The notes: generated by a model from the sequence alone, not told the origin. A DNA stretch of 26,361 bases from GCA-2862585 sp049890295 (GCA_049890295.1 JBMHBP010000015.1:1-26361), one strand, 5' to 3'. Shown: positions 1 to 8,223, numbered from the stretch's first letter. Numbers and translations are program-made.

Positions 1-711
1 GAAAACTGGCCCCCATTGATTAAACCCATCTCTAAATCTAATATTAAAGGAATGATAACCAGTATCAGGTATACTTAAATTATCACTAAAAATATATTCA
101 ATAGCACTATTGTAATCTCCATCTGTTGCTATTAAAGGTGTAGCGTTTCCTTCTCCTGGGTCTGTATCCCAATAATATTCAGCATTTGAAATAAACAGAG
201 GTTCATGATTGGGTTGATTATTAATTGAGTTAGGTAAAATTGACAAAGGTAAAATGTAAGTAATTTCTTCAGGTCCAGTCGCCCAAGAAAGTTCATGAGT
301 TGCTAAAACAGTAATATTTACATAAAACTCTCCAAATTCTAAAGCCTCTCCAAAAATATTTATACATCCATACTGATTAAATAGAGGGTCATAATGACAA
401 TTATTTTCTGAATTATTGCACTCCCATGACAAACCTAAAGGAAGTGAAACTGAACTAATTTGATAATCTTCAAATGTGATTAAAGTTTGTCCAAATCCTT
501 CTATATTAAATAATGTATCTAAATTCCAAAAAAAAGTTAAATTTTGGTTATAAAATTCATTTAAAACACCATCCTCAAGAGTATCAACTGATAAGTTTTG
601 AATAGAATTTGAATTAGAAAAGGTTGTATCAACCTCACATTGAGCATTAACATTAATAAATGTAAATGAAGATAAATAAAATATTACTAAGTATCTCAAT
701 AAATTAGTCAT
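1..711 (-). CDS. secreted surface protein with DPGEGN-type repeat (partial, runs off left edge)
   Basis: Reading leftward from an ATG at 711, the frame stays open for 237 codons to the window edge, so the C-terminus is missing. Residues 1-23 form a signal peptide (MTNLLRYLVIFYLSSFTFINVNA) followed by Q-C. Residues 30-140 have the look of an Ig-like or putative-binding domain (LPLGLSWECNN, then a GEFYVNITV strand). Residues 177-189 read AEYYWDTDPGEGN and 220-235 contain SFNIRFRDGFNQWGP. This AEYFxDxDPGxGN...VRxRDxxGxW pattern is familiar to me from Bacteroidota surface proteins exported by the type IX system. That system's C-terminal signal would lie outside the window. The ATG overlaps the stop of the upstream beta-helix gene by 8 nt, suggesting translational coupling. 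The ligand is unknown. Confidence 0.75.
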   Translation of the reverse strand, partial: MTNLLRYLVIFYLSSFTFINVNAQCEVDTTFSNSNSIQNLSVDTLEDGVLNEFYNQNLTFFWNLDTLFNIEGFGQTLITFEDYQISSVSLPLGLSWECNNSENNCHYDPLFNQYGCINIFGEALEFGEFYVNITVLATHELSWATGPEEITYILPLSILPNSINNQPNHEPLFISNAEYYWDTDPGEGNATPLIATDGDYNSAIEYIFSDNLSIPDTGYHSFNIRFRDGFNQWGPVF

Positions 712-2002
712 TTATATTTACACCTTTACCATTAATTGAAATATTCATACCTGGTGCTATAATTGAAGGGATATTGATATCAATAACTTTGGGTCCTGAA
801 CCATTATGATAGTTTGACCATGAATGTGGTCCACCAAATGTTCCAAGATCGTTTAATGTATTATTTATATCTCTAAATTCGGGAAGATTTACGCCTTTGT
901 TTAAACAATAATCAGAAGAACAAACCCCTACACTATCTATATCATTTTGATTTAAATCAGAAACAAAATAATTATTTTCTTCTATCAAATTAGGCAGAGC
1001 ATATCCTGATCCTGTCTTAAAACAACTTTCAAAATTTGAAACATTTTTATTGTAAATATTATTATAAAAATGAAAATCTAATTCTTGGTCTAAACTAAAT
1101 AATGTATTTTCATAAGTATTATCTGTTGTATTACTCAAAATTATATTGTTATTGAAAGATAAATAAAGTTCAAGTTGATCATAACAATACATCAAACTTC
1201 CTGAAGATTCCCAATTATCGTTTATGTTAAATGTATTATTGTTAATAAAAACTGGAGAAACATAAGCATCATAAAATTGAAAAAAATAAAAATTTGTAAA
1301 ATTTTCTGAAACATTAAAATAGTTATTTGAAATATTTAAAGATGAAGGCATATTATATGCACCTCCTCCTCTCAAAAAGATTTTAAAATTTTCTAATGAA
1401 TTAGCAAAAAATTTAGCTTCATGACCACCAAAATTATAATTTTGAGAACCATCCCATATTTCTATTTTTTCAGCATTTGAAGAAATAAATTTATTACCGA
1501 TGATATCTCCAAATCCCCTAATTGTAAGCTTTTCATAAAATATTGAATAATAGCTATTAAAGAAAATATTTGTAGACTTAAGATTAACAGAGTTATAAAA
1601 TATACAATCAATAAAATTTAAATTAAAAACTCCACAATAGCTACAATTAGTTTGAACTGAAGATAGGCCACCATAAATAATTGCTCCAATAATAGTTGAA
1701 TTTATCAAAGGGCCTGAATCATTAGAGCTTGATCCTCCAGAAGAAAATTGAATATCTCCAGAGATTGTATATGAAGATTCAATAATTAAAGGATTTATTG
1801 TTACAGCTTTAGAAATAATTAAATCTTCGTTATAATTTCCAGATGATACAAGAATAATATCTCCACTATTTGCAGAATCTAATGCAGCAGAAATATTTGG
1901 AAAATTTGGATAAGAAGCTTCAGGAATGACATATAGTGTATCCTGAGAAAAAGAAAGTGAGTAAGTCAATAATGTAATTAGAATAGTGTATAGATACTTC
2001 AT
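704..2002 (-). CDS. secreted right-handed beta-helix protein
   Basis: This encodes about 432 residues with a signal peptide (MKYLYTILITLLTYSLSFSQ). The start of the mature part (YPNFPNISAALDSANSGDII) matches the opening of pectate-lyase-like right-handed beta-helix proteins. The remainder alternates Asn-rich turns with short hydrophobic strands (SLNISNNYFNV, FINNNTFNIND), as expected for helix coils. I see no catalytic motif, so enzyme activity is not claimed. I chose the ATG at 2002 rather than the in-frame ATG at 2029. Only 2002 begins directly with the signal peptide, and a -7-like element at 2027-2034 would place transcription start downstream of 2029. The protein ends without a recognisable type IX C-terminal domain and overlaps the next gene by 8 nt. 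Base composition is notably AT-rich. Confidence 0.75.
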   Translation of the reverse strand: MKYLYTILITLLTYSLSFSQDTLYVIPEASYPNFPNISAALDSANSGDIILVSSGNYNEDLIISKAVTINPLIIESSYTISGDIQFSSGGSSSNDSGPLINSTIIGAIIYGGLSSVQTNCSYCGVFNLNFIDCIFYNSVNLKSTNIFFNSYYSIFYEKLTIRGFGDIIGNKFISSNAEKIEIWDGSQNYNFGGHEAKFFANSLENFKIFLRGGGAYNMPSSLNISNNYFNVSENFTNFYFFQFYDAYVSPVFINNNTFNINDNWESSGSLMYCYDQLELYLSFNNNIILSNTTDNTYENTLFSLDQELDFHFYNNIYNKNVSNFESCFKTGSGYALPNLIEENNYFVSDLNQNDIDSVGVCSSDYCLNKGVNLPEFRDINNTLNDLGTFGGPHSWSNYHNGSGPKVIDINIPSIIAPGMNISINGKGVNIND

Positions 2003-2026
2003 AAATATTTTATTAAGAATAGTTAC

Positions 2027-2034
2027 CAAATATA
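2027..2034 (-). promoter_or_regulatory. -7 promoter element of the beta-helix gene
   Basis: On the minus strand this reads TATATTTG, a full match to the Bacteroidota -7 consensus TAnnTTTG. It lies 24 nt upstream of the ATG at 2002. I see no TTG at the usual -33 spacing, so the call rests on the -7 element and its position. Confidence 0.45.
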
Positions 2035-2163
2035 TAAATTATAAAACTAAATATTAGCTCACAAGAAGTACACTTAAAAGTAGAAGAATAACAAAGTATG
2101 AATTAAAAATCTGACGTTTTGAGTGACTAAGAAGTAAATAAGTGAGTCAAAGCTAAATATATA

Positions 2164-2187
2164 TTTCGACAACGCTTTCGACAACGC
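2164..2187. repeat. 12-bp perfect tandem duplication
   Basis: The 12-mer TTTCGACAACGC occurs twice back to back (2164-2175 and 2176-2187). It sits in the gap between the tRNA-Asp terminator and the beta-helix gene and is GC-richer than its surroundings. Its function is unknown. It could be a protein-binding site, a recombination remnant or simple replication slippage. Confidence 0.7.
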
Positions 2188-2190
2188 CAA

Positions 2191-2219
2191 AAAGAAAACC
2201 CCTTGAAAATCAAGGGGTT
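2191..2219 (-). terminator. intrinsic terminator downstream of tRNA-Asp
   Basis: A 9-bp perfect stem pairs 2197-2205 (AACCCCTTG) with 2211-2219 (CAAGGGGTT) around a 5-nt loop. On the minus strand it is followed by a T-rich tract (TTTTCTTTTT). It lies 15 nt past the 3' end of the tRNA-Asp gene, where such a terminator is expected. Confidence 0.85.
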
Positions 2220-2233
2220 AACTCCGAAATCTG

Positions 2234-2308
2234 CGGTCTGGACGGGACTCGAACCCGCGACCCCATGCGTGACAGGCATGTATTCTAACCAAACTGAACT
2301 ACCAGACC
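2234..2308 (-). tRNA. tRNA-Asp (anticodon GTC)
   Basis: The 75-nt minus-strand sequence folds as a complete cloverleaf. The acceptor stem is GGTCTGG/CCAGACC. The D-arm is GTTC...GAAT with GG in its loop. The anticodon stem CATGC/GCATG closes the loop CTGTCAC, giving anticodon GTC. The T-arm is GCGGG/CCCGT with loop TTCGAGT, and the discriminator base is G, as expected for tRNA-Asp. CCA is not encoded, since the next bases are CAG. A promoter at 2345-2376 and a terminator at 2191-2219 make this look like an independent one-tRNA transcription unit. Confidence 0.97.
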
Positions 2309-2325
2309 GTTTCTATAAAAGAACA

Positions 2326-2340
2326 CCCTCAAAAAGAGGG
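2326..2340 (-). other. hairpin in the tRNA-Asp 5' leader
   Basis: CCCTC (2326-2330) and GAGGG (2336-2340) pair around a 5-nt A/T loop. On the minus strand the hairpin begins about 5 nt after the -7 element at 2345-2352, so it would form the very 5' end of the tRNA precursor. It is followed by TGTTCTTTT and could alternatively act as a weak terminator for the DUF58 gene upstream. Confidence 0.45.
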
Positions 2341-2344
2341 AATG

Positions 2345-2376
2345 CAAATATAAATTCTTTTTTGAATTAGTAACAA
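2345..2376 (-). promoter_or_regulatory. promoter of tRNA-Asp
   Basis: On the minus strand a TTG within TTTTGTTA (2374-2376) is followed after 21 nt by TATATTTG (2345-2352), a full match to the Bacteroidota -7 element TAnnTTTG. Predicted transcription start is near 2339-2340, about 30 nt upstream of the mature tRNA. Confidence 0.6.
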
Positions 2377-2393
2377 AAGAAAATTTAAAAATA

Positions 2394-3314
2394 TCAATAA
2401 AGTTTTGATCGTTTTCTTAGGTAAGTGGATAATACCGTATTAAATCCCTGATTTATATCTGCTTCGACAAAATCTATTTTATACTGATTGCATTTTAATT
2501 TTAAACTGTTCAGAAAGCTTTTTGAAGCTGCTGTATAATTTTGCTTTATTTGATTAGGACTTAGCTTAACCTCTTCTCCCGTTTCCATATCGATAAACTT
2601 ATAAGGCCTATTATCATATTCAAATTCGACTTCTTTTGATTTGTCCATTACATGAAATAATATAACCTCATGTTTATTAAACTTCAAGTGTCTAAGAGCT
2701 GAGAAAATAGTATCATTATCAGCATCATTTTGCATCATGTCACTGAATATAATAACTAAAGATCGTTGATTGATATGATCCGCTATTTGATGCAGAGCAT
2801 CACTTACATTGGTTGTAGATTTACTAGACCCTTTATCAACCTCTTTTTCTAATTGATGAAGTAAAAATTGGTGATGAACACTACTCGTTTTCTCTTGTGT
2901 ATGTAAACTGACATTTTCGTTAAATAGACTCAATCCAACAGCATCACGTTGTTTCTTTAGGATATTCATAATTGAAGCGGCACACAAAGACGAAAAAAAT
3001 AACTTATTTGGTTTCTCTTGGCTCGGATTTATAGCATTAGGAAAATACATAGATGATGATGTATCAATGATGATTCTACACCTAAGGTTAGTTTCTTCTT
3101 CATAGCGTTTTACAAAATATTTGTCGGTACGAGCATACAATTTCCAGTCAATATGTCTGGTGCTTTCACCACTATTGTATTGCCTATGTTCAGCAAACTC
3201 CACAGAAAAACCATGAAAAGGACTTTTATGTAAACCCGTAATAAACCCTTCAACTACTTGCTTAGCTAGTAACTCTAGATTTGATAACTGTCGTAAGTGA
3301 TTATTTTCTTTCAT
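2394..3314 (-). CDS. DUF58 family protein with von Willebrand A-type domain
   Basis: This encodes 306 residues. The DUF58 signature is very clear: residues 35-50 read GFSVEFAEHRQYNSGE and 54-65 read HIDWKLYARTDK. A vWA fold follows with an apparently intact metal-ion-dependent adhesion site: DTSSS at 84-88, Thr in KSTTNVSDAL near 167-168, and Asp192 in FSDMMQ. There is no signal peptide or membrane helix. Members of this family usually lie beside MoxR AAA+ ATPases, but none is visible here. The BatA-like vWA gene lies 17 kb away. I chose the ATG at 3314 over the in-frame ATG at 3329, because 3329 falls inside the thioredoxin terminator hairpin. The biochemical role is not established. Confidence 0.85.
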   Translation of the reverse strand: MKENNHLRQLSNLELLAKQVVEGFITGLHKSPFHGFSVEFAEHRQYNSGESTRHIDWKLYARTDKYFVKRYEEETNLRCRIIIDTSSSMYFPNAINPSQEKPNKLFFSSLCAASIMNILKKQRDAVGLSLFNENVSLHTQEKTSSVHHQFLLHQLEKEVDKGSSKSTTNVSDALHQIADHINQRSLVIIFSDMMQNDADNDTIFSALRHLKFNKHEVILFHVMDKSKEVEFEYDNRPYKFIDMETGEEVKLSPNQIKQNYTAASKSFLNSLKLKCNQYKIDFVEADINQGFNTVLSTYLRKRSKLY

Positions 3315-3316
3315 AT

Positions 3317-3340
3317 AAAAAAAGGGCATTAAGCCCTTTT
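3317..3340 (-). terminator. intrinsic terminator of trxA, abutting the DUF58 start
   Basis: An 8-bp stem, AAAAGGGC (3320-3327) with GCCCTTTT (3333-3340), closes a 5-nt loop. On the minus strand it gives GGGC...GCCC followed by an uninterrupted T run, a textbook Rho-independent terminator. It lies 25 nt past the trxA stop. Its T run ends only about 2 nt before the DUF58 ATG (3314). Confidence 0.88.
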
Positions 3341-3364
3341 GTATTTCTAAATTTTACACAAAAA

Positions 3365-3682
3365 TTACAGATGTGCGTCTAATTTTTCTGCTAAAACATT
3401 CTTTGGAACTGCACCGATAACCTTATCTACAATTTCGCCATTTTTAAATATTAAAAGTGCGGGTATATTTCTAATACCATATTCTGATGGCACAGTTGAA
3501 TTATCATCAACATTTACTTTGCCAACAACAGCTTTACCTTCGTAATCTTTTGATAACTCATCTACGATTGGACCTACCATTCGACAAGGACCACACCAAG
3601 TTGCCCAAAAATCTACCAAAACTGGTTTATCCGAATCTAGTACTATGTCTTTAAAATTTGCGTCAGTAATTTCTAATGCCAT
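3365..3682 (-). CDS. trxA: thioredoxin
   Basis: At 105 residues this has the standard length of a cytoplasmic thioredoxin. The redox centre WCGPC is at residues 29-33 inside VDFWATWCGPCRM. The cis-proline loop (IRNIPALLIFKNGE) and the C-terminal helix are present. There is no signal peptide, so it should act in the cytoplasm as a general disulfide reductase receiving electrons from thioredoxin reductase. It follows dnaE in the same direction after 52 nt that contain a -7-like element. It is ended by a strong terminator, so it can be transcribed as a single-gene unit. Confidence 0.97.
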   Translation of the reverse strand: MALEITDANFKDIVLDSDKPVLVDFWATWCGPCRMVGPIVDELSKDYEGKAVVGKVNVDDNSTVPSEYGIRNIPALLIFKNGEIVDKVIGAVPKNVLAEKLDAHL

Positions 3683-3721
3683 TGTTATTTTTTTAATGTT
3701 AATATTATATGTATTCTTTTA

Positions 3722-3729
3722 CAAATTTA
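3722..3729 (-). promoter_or_regulatory. -7 promoter element of trxA
   Basis: The minus strand reads TAAATTTG, a full TAnnTTTG match, 39 nt upstream of the trxA ATG in the short gap after dnaE. I see no convincing -33 TTG upstream, where dnaE coding sequence would constrain it. Confidence 0.45.
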
Positions 3730-3734
3730 CACAA

Positions 3735-6700
3735 TTAATTGATTTGTATTTCTAAGCCTGGTATTTGTTTTAACTTCAAAATGTAGTCATCATCTAATTG
3801 TATTTTAAAGGATTTTGAACGTAAAGGAACAGCATAACCTTCACTAGAATCGGTAACTATAAACTTAAGCTTATGCTTTCCAGGATATTCTTTCGATAAC
3901 TCTAAAATTTGATTTACTAAATCAGTGGTTAAGAATTGAATATCAACATTTACACATACTGATCGAATAGTCTTTTCTTTAAGTTCTGATAACAATTCAA
4001 CCTTAGTTAACTTAATTTCTACTTCCCCATCATTACCCCATTTACGATCTTGTACTCTACATTGAGCAAATAAAAACCAACCCTCTGTCATAAAAGGCTT
4101 GTACTTGGGATAATCTTCTCCAAATAAGAATAAAGTTGTTTGATCATGATAATCTTCAATGGTAATTGTACCAAAAGGTTTACCATTTTTAGTAAAGCGA
4201 TGTTCAACTTGACTGACCATACCTGCAATTAGTATATCCTTTCCCTTTAGAGCGTGTAAATCTTTTAACTGTGACATGTTATGATTACAGAAACTATCTA
4301 GCTCAAGAGCATATTCATCTAACGGATGGCCTGAAATATAAAATCCGACTACCTCTTTTTCCTTATTTAACATCTCTAAACTATGCCAAGGATCTACATT
4401 AGGGAAACTAGGCTCAGAAAGCACTTCATCAGAACTATCTCCAAATAATGACACTTGAGCAGAATCTAGATTTTCTTGATATTTATGTCCATATTTTATG
4501 ATTTTTTCTAAAAAGGGTAAGTTATTTTCATCTTGATAAAAATAGGAAGAGCGGTGATGTCCAAAGCTATCAAAGCCACCAGCATAAACTAAACTTTCAA
4601 AAGCCCTCTTGTTTGCTGCCCTTAAATCAATTCGCTTTACTACATCAAAAATGGATTTAAATGCACCATTTTCTTGACGTTCCTTCACAATTGCCTCCAC
4701 TGCTCCTTCTCCAATTCCTTTAACGGCTCCTAAACCAAAACGTATCTCCCCATTTTTATTGACTGCAAATTTGTAAAAACTTTCGTTGACATCTGGTCCC
4801 AAAACAGTAAGTCCCATTCGCTTACATTCTTCCATGTATTGGGTTACCTTTTTTATGTCGCTCATGTTATGGGTTAAATAGGCAGCCATATATTCAGCTG
4901 GATAATGAGCCTTGAGATAAGCGGTTTGAAATGCAATCAAAGCATAACAAGTAGAGTGAGATTTATTGAATGCATAGGCAGCAAATTTTTCCCAATCTTT
5001 CCATATTTTTGCTGCCACCTCTGTATCATGACCACGCTCTGAACAACCTTCTAAAAACTTTGGTTTAAGCTTATCTATTAGGGCAAATATCTTTTTACCC
5101 ATAGCTTTTCTTAGTACATCAGCATCGCCCTTTGAAAAACCTGCTAATTCTTGGGATAATAACATTACTTGCTCTTGGTAAACCGTTATACCATATGTAT
5201 CAGATAATATATCTGACATCTCAGGCAAATCATAGACAATATCTTCTTTACCATGTTTTCTAGCAATGAAGTCAGGAATATATTCCATAGGTCCTGGTCT
5301 ATACAAAGCATTCATAGCTATTAAATCATCAAATTTATCTGGTTTAAGGGCCATTAAATTTTTCTGCATACCTAGAGATTCAAACTGAAATATTCCATTT
5401 GTCTCTCCTCTTTGAAATAATTGATAAGTCAATTCGTCATCTAGGGGTATTGTGTCAGGGTCAATATCTTTATTATGTATATGCTTTATAATCTTACAAC
5501 AATCTTTAATAATCGTCAGATTTTTAAGGCCTAAAAAATCCATTTTTAGCATTCCAGCTGACTCAACTACACTATTATCAAATTGTGTAATTAATAATTC
5601 CGCATCCTTTGATTTACGAACAGGTACAAATTTAGAAATGTCATCTGGAGTGATGATTACACCACAAGCATGTACACCTATATTCCTCAATGAACCTTCT
5701 AAAATTGTTGCTTGCTCAATGGTTTTAGATTGTAAATTATCAGTTTCTGAAAGTGATTTAAATTCTTTGGCTAATTTGAATTGCTCACCGTTTAATTTAG
5801 ATTTGAGCTCATCATCGTCATAATTGAATAATTTATTCAATTTAATATCTGGCATTTTCTTGGCTAAGCTATCTGCTTCAGAAAGTGGTAAATCCAAAAC
5901 TCTTGCCGTGTCTCTCAAGGCTGACTTAGCTGCCATGGTACCATAGGTAATAATTTGGGCAACTTGATTTATTCCGTACTTATTCACTACCCAATCTATA
6001 ATCTTACCTCTGCCTTCATCATCAAAATCAATATCAATATCTGGTAATGATACCCTATCCGGATTTAAGAATCGCTCAAATAGTAAATCGTATTTTATGG
6101 GATCAACATTTGTAATGCCCACACAATAAGCAACAGCCGAACCTGCTGCTGATCCTCTTCCTGGACCTACTGAAACACCCATTTTTCTAGCCTGACTGGT
6201 AAAATCTTGTACGATAAGAAAATAGCCTGGATAACCTGTATTAGCAATAGTTTCTAATTCAAAGTCTAATCGATCACTGATTTCTGAGGAAATTTCTCCA
6301 TAACGTTTTTTGGCCCCTTCATAAGTCAAATGCCTGAGAAAAGCATTTTCCCCTCGCTTTCCATTATCAATTTTATCCTTTTCATTTATAAACTCTTGTG
6401 GTATATCAAAGGCAGGAAGTAAAACATCACGCTTAAGGTGATAACATTCAATTTTGGATATTAGTTCAGAAATATTCGTTATGGCTTGAGGAATATCTTT
6501 AAATAGAGACTTCATTTCATCTTGTGATTTGAAATAAAATTCTTTATTTGGAAACCCATAACGAAACCCTCTACCACGTCCAATGGGAGTAGATTGTAAT
6601 TCTGCATCTTTTACACACAATAAAATATCATGTGCATTAGCATCTTCTTTGTTTAAGTAATGAGAGTTATTGGCTGCAATGAGTTTAATATTATGTGCTT

Positions 6701-8102
6701 TTGATAGACGAATAAGTGTCTGATTAACTACTTTTTCCTCTTCTAATCCATGATTGACTAATTGCAAATAGAAGTCATCATTGAAATGCTTCTTGTACCA
6801 AAGCACGGCTTCTTCAGCTTGTTTCTCTCCTACTGAAAGAATTAAATCAGCTATTTCACCATTGAGTCCACCACTCAGCACAATTAAGTCATCTTTATAT
6901 TGGCTAACTACCTCCCTATCAATACGAGGGACATAATAAAAACCATCTGTAAAACTTATAGAACTCATTTTAGACAAATTATAATAGCCGTTTTTATTTT
7001 TGGCTAAAAAAACAGCAGATTTACCATTGTCTTTCACACTATGATCCCTATGATTTCGGCAAATTGATAGTTCGCAGCCGACAATTCCCTTAATGACCAT
7101 TTCTTTCAAATCTGCATCTAACTCACCAGATTCAACTTGTTGATTATGTTCGAGGACTCCTTTGTTTGAATCATGTTTAAAAATAGCATCAGTAAATTGA
7201 AAGGCTCCATATAAATTTGAATAATCTGTTAAAGCAATAGCGGGCATATTATCACTAACTGCTTTATCAATCATATTGTTGATTTTAGTTGTGGATTCTA
7301 GAACCGAATACTGGGAATGGTTATGTAAGTGTACAAATGGAAAATCCGATAAATCAGATTGAGTTTGTAATGGTATTATTTCTTCATGATTGCTATCTTG
7401 ATCAAGGTACTTTTCACTTTCAAGTTTTAGATTCATGTGTGATAAACCAATTGCTTGAATAGTAGTAGGGTTAGCAAGTTTAAAGTCCTTGAGATAGTTT
7501 AGGTCAGAATTTAATTCTTGGGAAGTGAAATGGGATAGTCTTACTAATTCGAAAAAGCAACGGCTTGTAGCTTCAACATCTGCTGTAGCATTATGAGCTT
7601 CTGCAAATGATTCTCCAAATAAATGTGTGTGTAATTCACTAAGGTTTGGGAGTTTAAACTTACCACCTCTTCCACCTGGTAGCTCACATAACTTAGCTGT
7701 TTTTTCAGTGCAGGTATCTAACACGGCTAATGTTGTCCAATCTAGGGATAAGCCTTTACGATGATATTCACAACCTAAAACATTAATATCAAATCTTACA
7801 TTTTGACCCACTAGAAAAGTTGTTCGATTAAGAGCTGATTCAAATTCAGACAGAACAAAAGAAATCTCCTCTCCTTTTGCCGTAGCCAATGCTGTCGAAA
7901 TACCATGAACTTTTTCAACCTCAAAAGGAATATTAAAGCCATCTGGTTGAATCAAATAGTCCTTGTGTTCTATTAATTGCCCTTTATCATCATGTAATTG
8001 CCAAGCAATCTGCACACATCTTGGCCAGTTGTCAATATCAGTAATGGGAGCATTCCAATTCCTGGGTAAACCTGTAGTTTCGGTATCAAAAATTAAGTAC
8101 AT
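3735..8102 (-). CDS. dnaE: DNA polymerase III alpha subunit with fused N-terminal 3'-5' exonuclease
   Basis: This encodes about 1,455 residues, roughly 300 longer than a plain DnaE. Residues 1-190 form a DEDDh exonuclease: FDTETTG (Asp6, Glu8), NVRFDINVLG (Asp105) and HNATADVEAT (His170, Asp175). A PHP domain starts near 256 with HLHNHSQYS. The polymerase core has GPGRGSAAGS (about 646-655), PDIDIDFDD (687-695, catalytic Asp688 and Asp690) and the third Asp in KMDFLGL. QVSLFG fits the internal beta-clamp-binding consensus. A C-terminal OB fold starts at ILIAGMVSQVEHRF. The product should be the chromosomal replicase with built-in proofreading. I believe this architecture is usual for Bacteroidota DnaE, so it is probably not a local fusion. 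I chose the ATG at 8102, because the alternative at 8117 adds five residues ahead of the conserved MYLIFDTETTG. Confidence 0.96.
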   Translation of the reverse strand: MYLIFDTETTGLPRNWNAPITDIDNWPRCVQIAWQLHDDKGQLIEHKDYLIQPDGFNIPFEVEKVHGISTALATAKGEEISFVLSEFESALNRTTFLVGQNVRFDINVLGCEYHRKGLSLDWTTLAVLDTCTEKTAKLCELPGGRGGKFKLPNLSELHTHLFGESFAEAHNATADVEATSRCFFELVRLSHFTSQELNSDLNYLKDFKLANPTTIQAIGLSHMNLKLESEKYLDQDSNHEEIIPLQTQSDLSDFPFVHLHNHSQYSVLESTTKINNMIDKAVSDNMPAIALTDYSNLYGAFQFTDAIFKHDSNKGVLEHNQQVESGELDADLKEMVIKGIVGCELSICRNHRDHSVKDNGKSAVFLAKNKNGYYNLSKMSSISFTDGFYYVPRIDREVVSQYKDDLIVLSGGLNGEIADLILSVGEKQAEEAVLWYKKHFNDDFYLQLVNHGLEEEKVVNQTLIRLSKAHNIKLIAANNSHYLNKEDANAHDILLCVKDAELQSTPIGRGRGFRYGFPNKEFYFKSQDEMKSLFKDIPQAITNISELISKIECYHLKRDVLLPAFDIPQEFINEKDKIDNGKRGENAFLRHLTYEGAKKRYGEISSEISDRLDFELETIANTGYPGYFLIVQDFTSQARKMGVSVGPGRGSAAGSAVAYCVGITNVDPIKYDLLFERFLNPDRVSLPDIDIDFDDEGRGKIIDWVVNKYGINQVAQIITYGTMAAKSALRDTARVLDLPLSEADSLAKKMPDIKLNKLFNYDDDELKSKLNGEQFKLAKEFKSLSETDNLQSKTIEQATILEGSLRNIGVHACGVIITPDDISKFVPVRKSKDAELLITQFDNSVVESAGMLKMDFLGLKNLTIIKDCCKIIKHIHNKDIDPDTIPLDDELTYQLFQRGETNGIFQFESLGMQKNLMALKPDKFDDLIAMNALYRPGPMEYIPDFIARKHGKEDIVYDLPEMSDILSDTYGITVYQEQVMLLSQELAGFSKGDADVLRKAMGKKIFALIDKLKPKFLEGCSERGHDTEVAAKIWKDWEKFAAYAFNKSHSTCYALIAFQTAYLKAHYPAEYMAAYLTHNMSDIKKVTQYMEECKRMGLTVLGPDVNESFYKFAVNKNGEIRFGLGAVKGIGEGAVEAIVKERQENGAFKSIFDVVKRIDLRAANKRAFESLVYAGGFDSFGHHRSSYFYQDENNLPFLEKIIKYGHKYQENLDSAQVSLFGDSSDEVLSEPSFPNVDPWHSLEMLNKEKEVVGFYISGHPLDEYALELDSFCNHNMSQLKDLHALKGKDILIAGMVSQVEHRFTKNGKPFGTITIEDYHDQTTLFLFGEDYPKYKPFMTEGWFLFAQCRVQDRKWGNDGEVEIKLTKVELLSELKEKTIRSVCVNVDIQFLTTDLVNQILELSKEYPGKHKLKFIVTDSSEGYAVPLRSKSFKIQLDDDYILKLKQIPGLEIQIN

Positions 8103-8215
8103 GTGTTCGCTAAGCAATTATGAATTGTAAATGTAAACATAAAGCACAGTATACAAACCATTGTTAAAAAAATATTAAAATCTAGTTTTTATATGTGGGT
8201 TAGAAGAAAAAATTG

Positions 8216-8223
8216 CATATTTG
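8216..8223 (+). promoter_or_regulatory. -7-like element upstream of rpsP
   Basis: CATATTTG matches TAnnTTTG at all but one position and is followed by CACCC. It lies 50 nt upstream of the rpsP ATG in the 170-bp gap between the divergent dnaE and rpsP genes. No TTG is seen at the expected -33 spacing. Confidence 0.4.

Noticed and set aside
704..711. Possible single gene broken by a frameshift between the beta-helix and DPGEGN proteins
   Set aside because: The downstream frame opens with a complete signal peptide of its own, which a frameshifted continuation would not have.
2164..2187. CRISPR-like or iteron array
   Set aside because: There are only two 12-bp copies with no spacers and no replication or cas gene nearby.
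5452..5823. 123-codon plus-strand frame inside dnaE
   Set aside because: It lies wholly antisense to the conserved polymerase core and has no recognisable domain.
3735..8102. Recent fusion of dnaQ and dnaE in this strain
   Set aside because: The exonuclease-plus-polymerase layout is, to my knowledge, usual in Bacteroidota DnaE, and there is no base-composition break at the junction.
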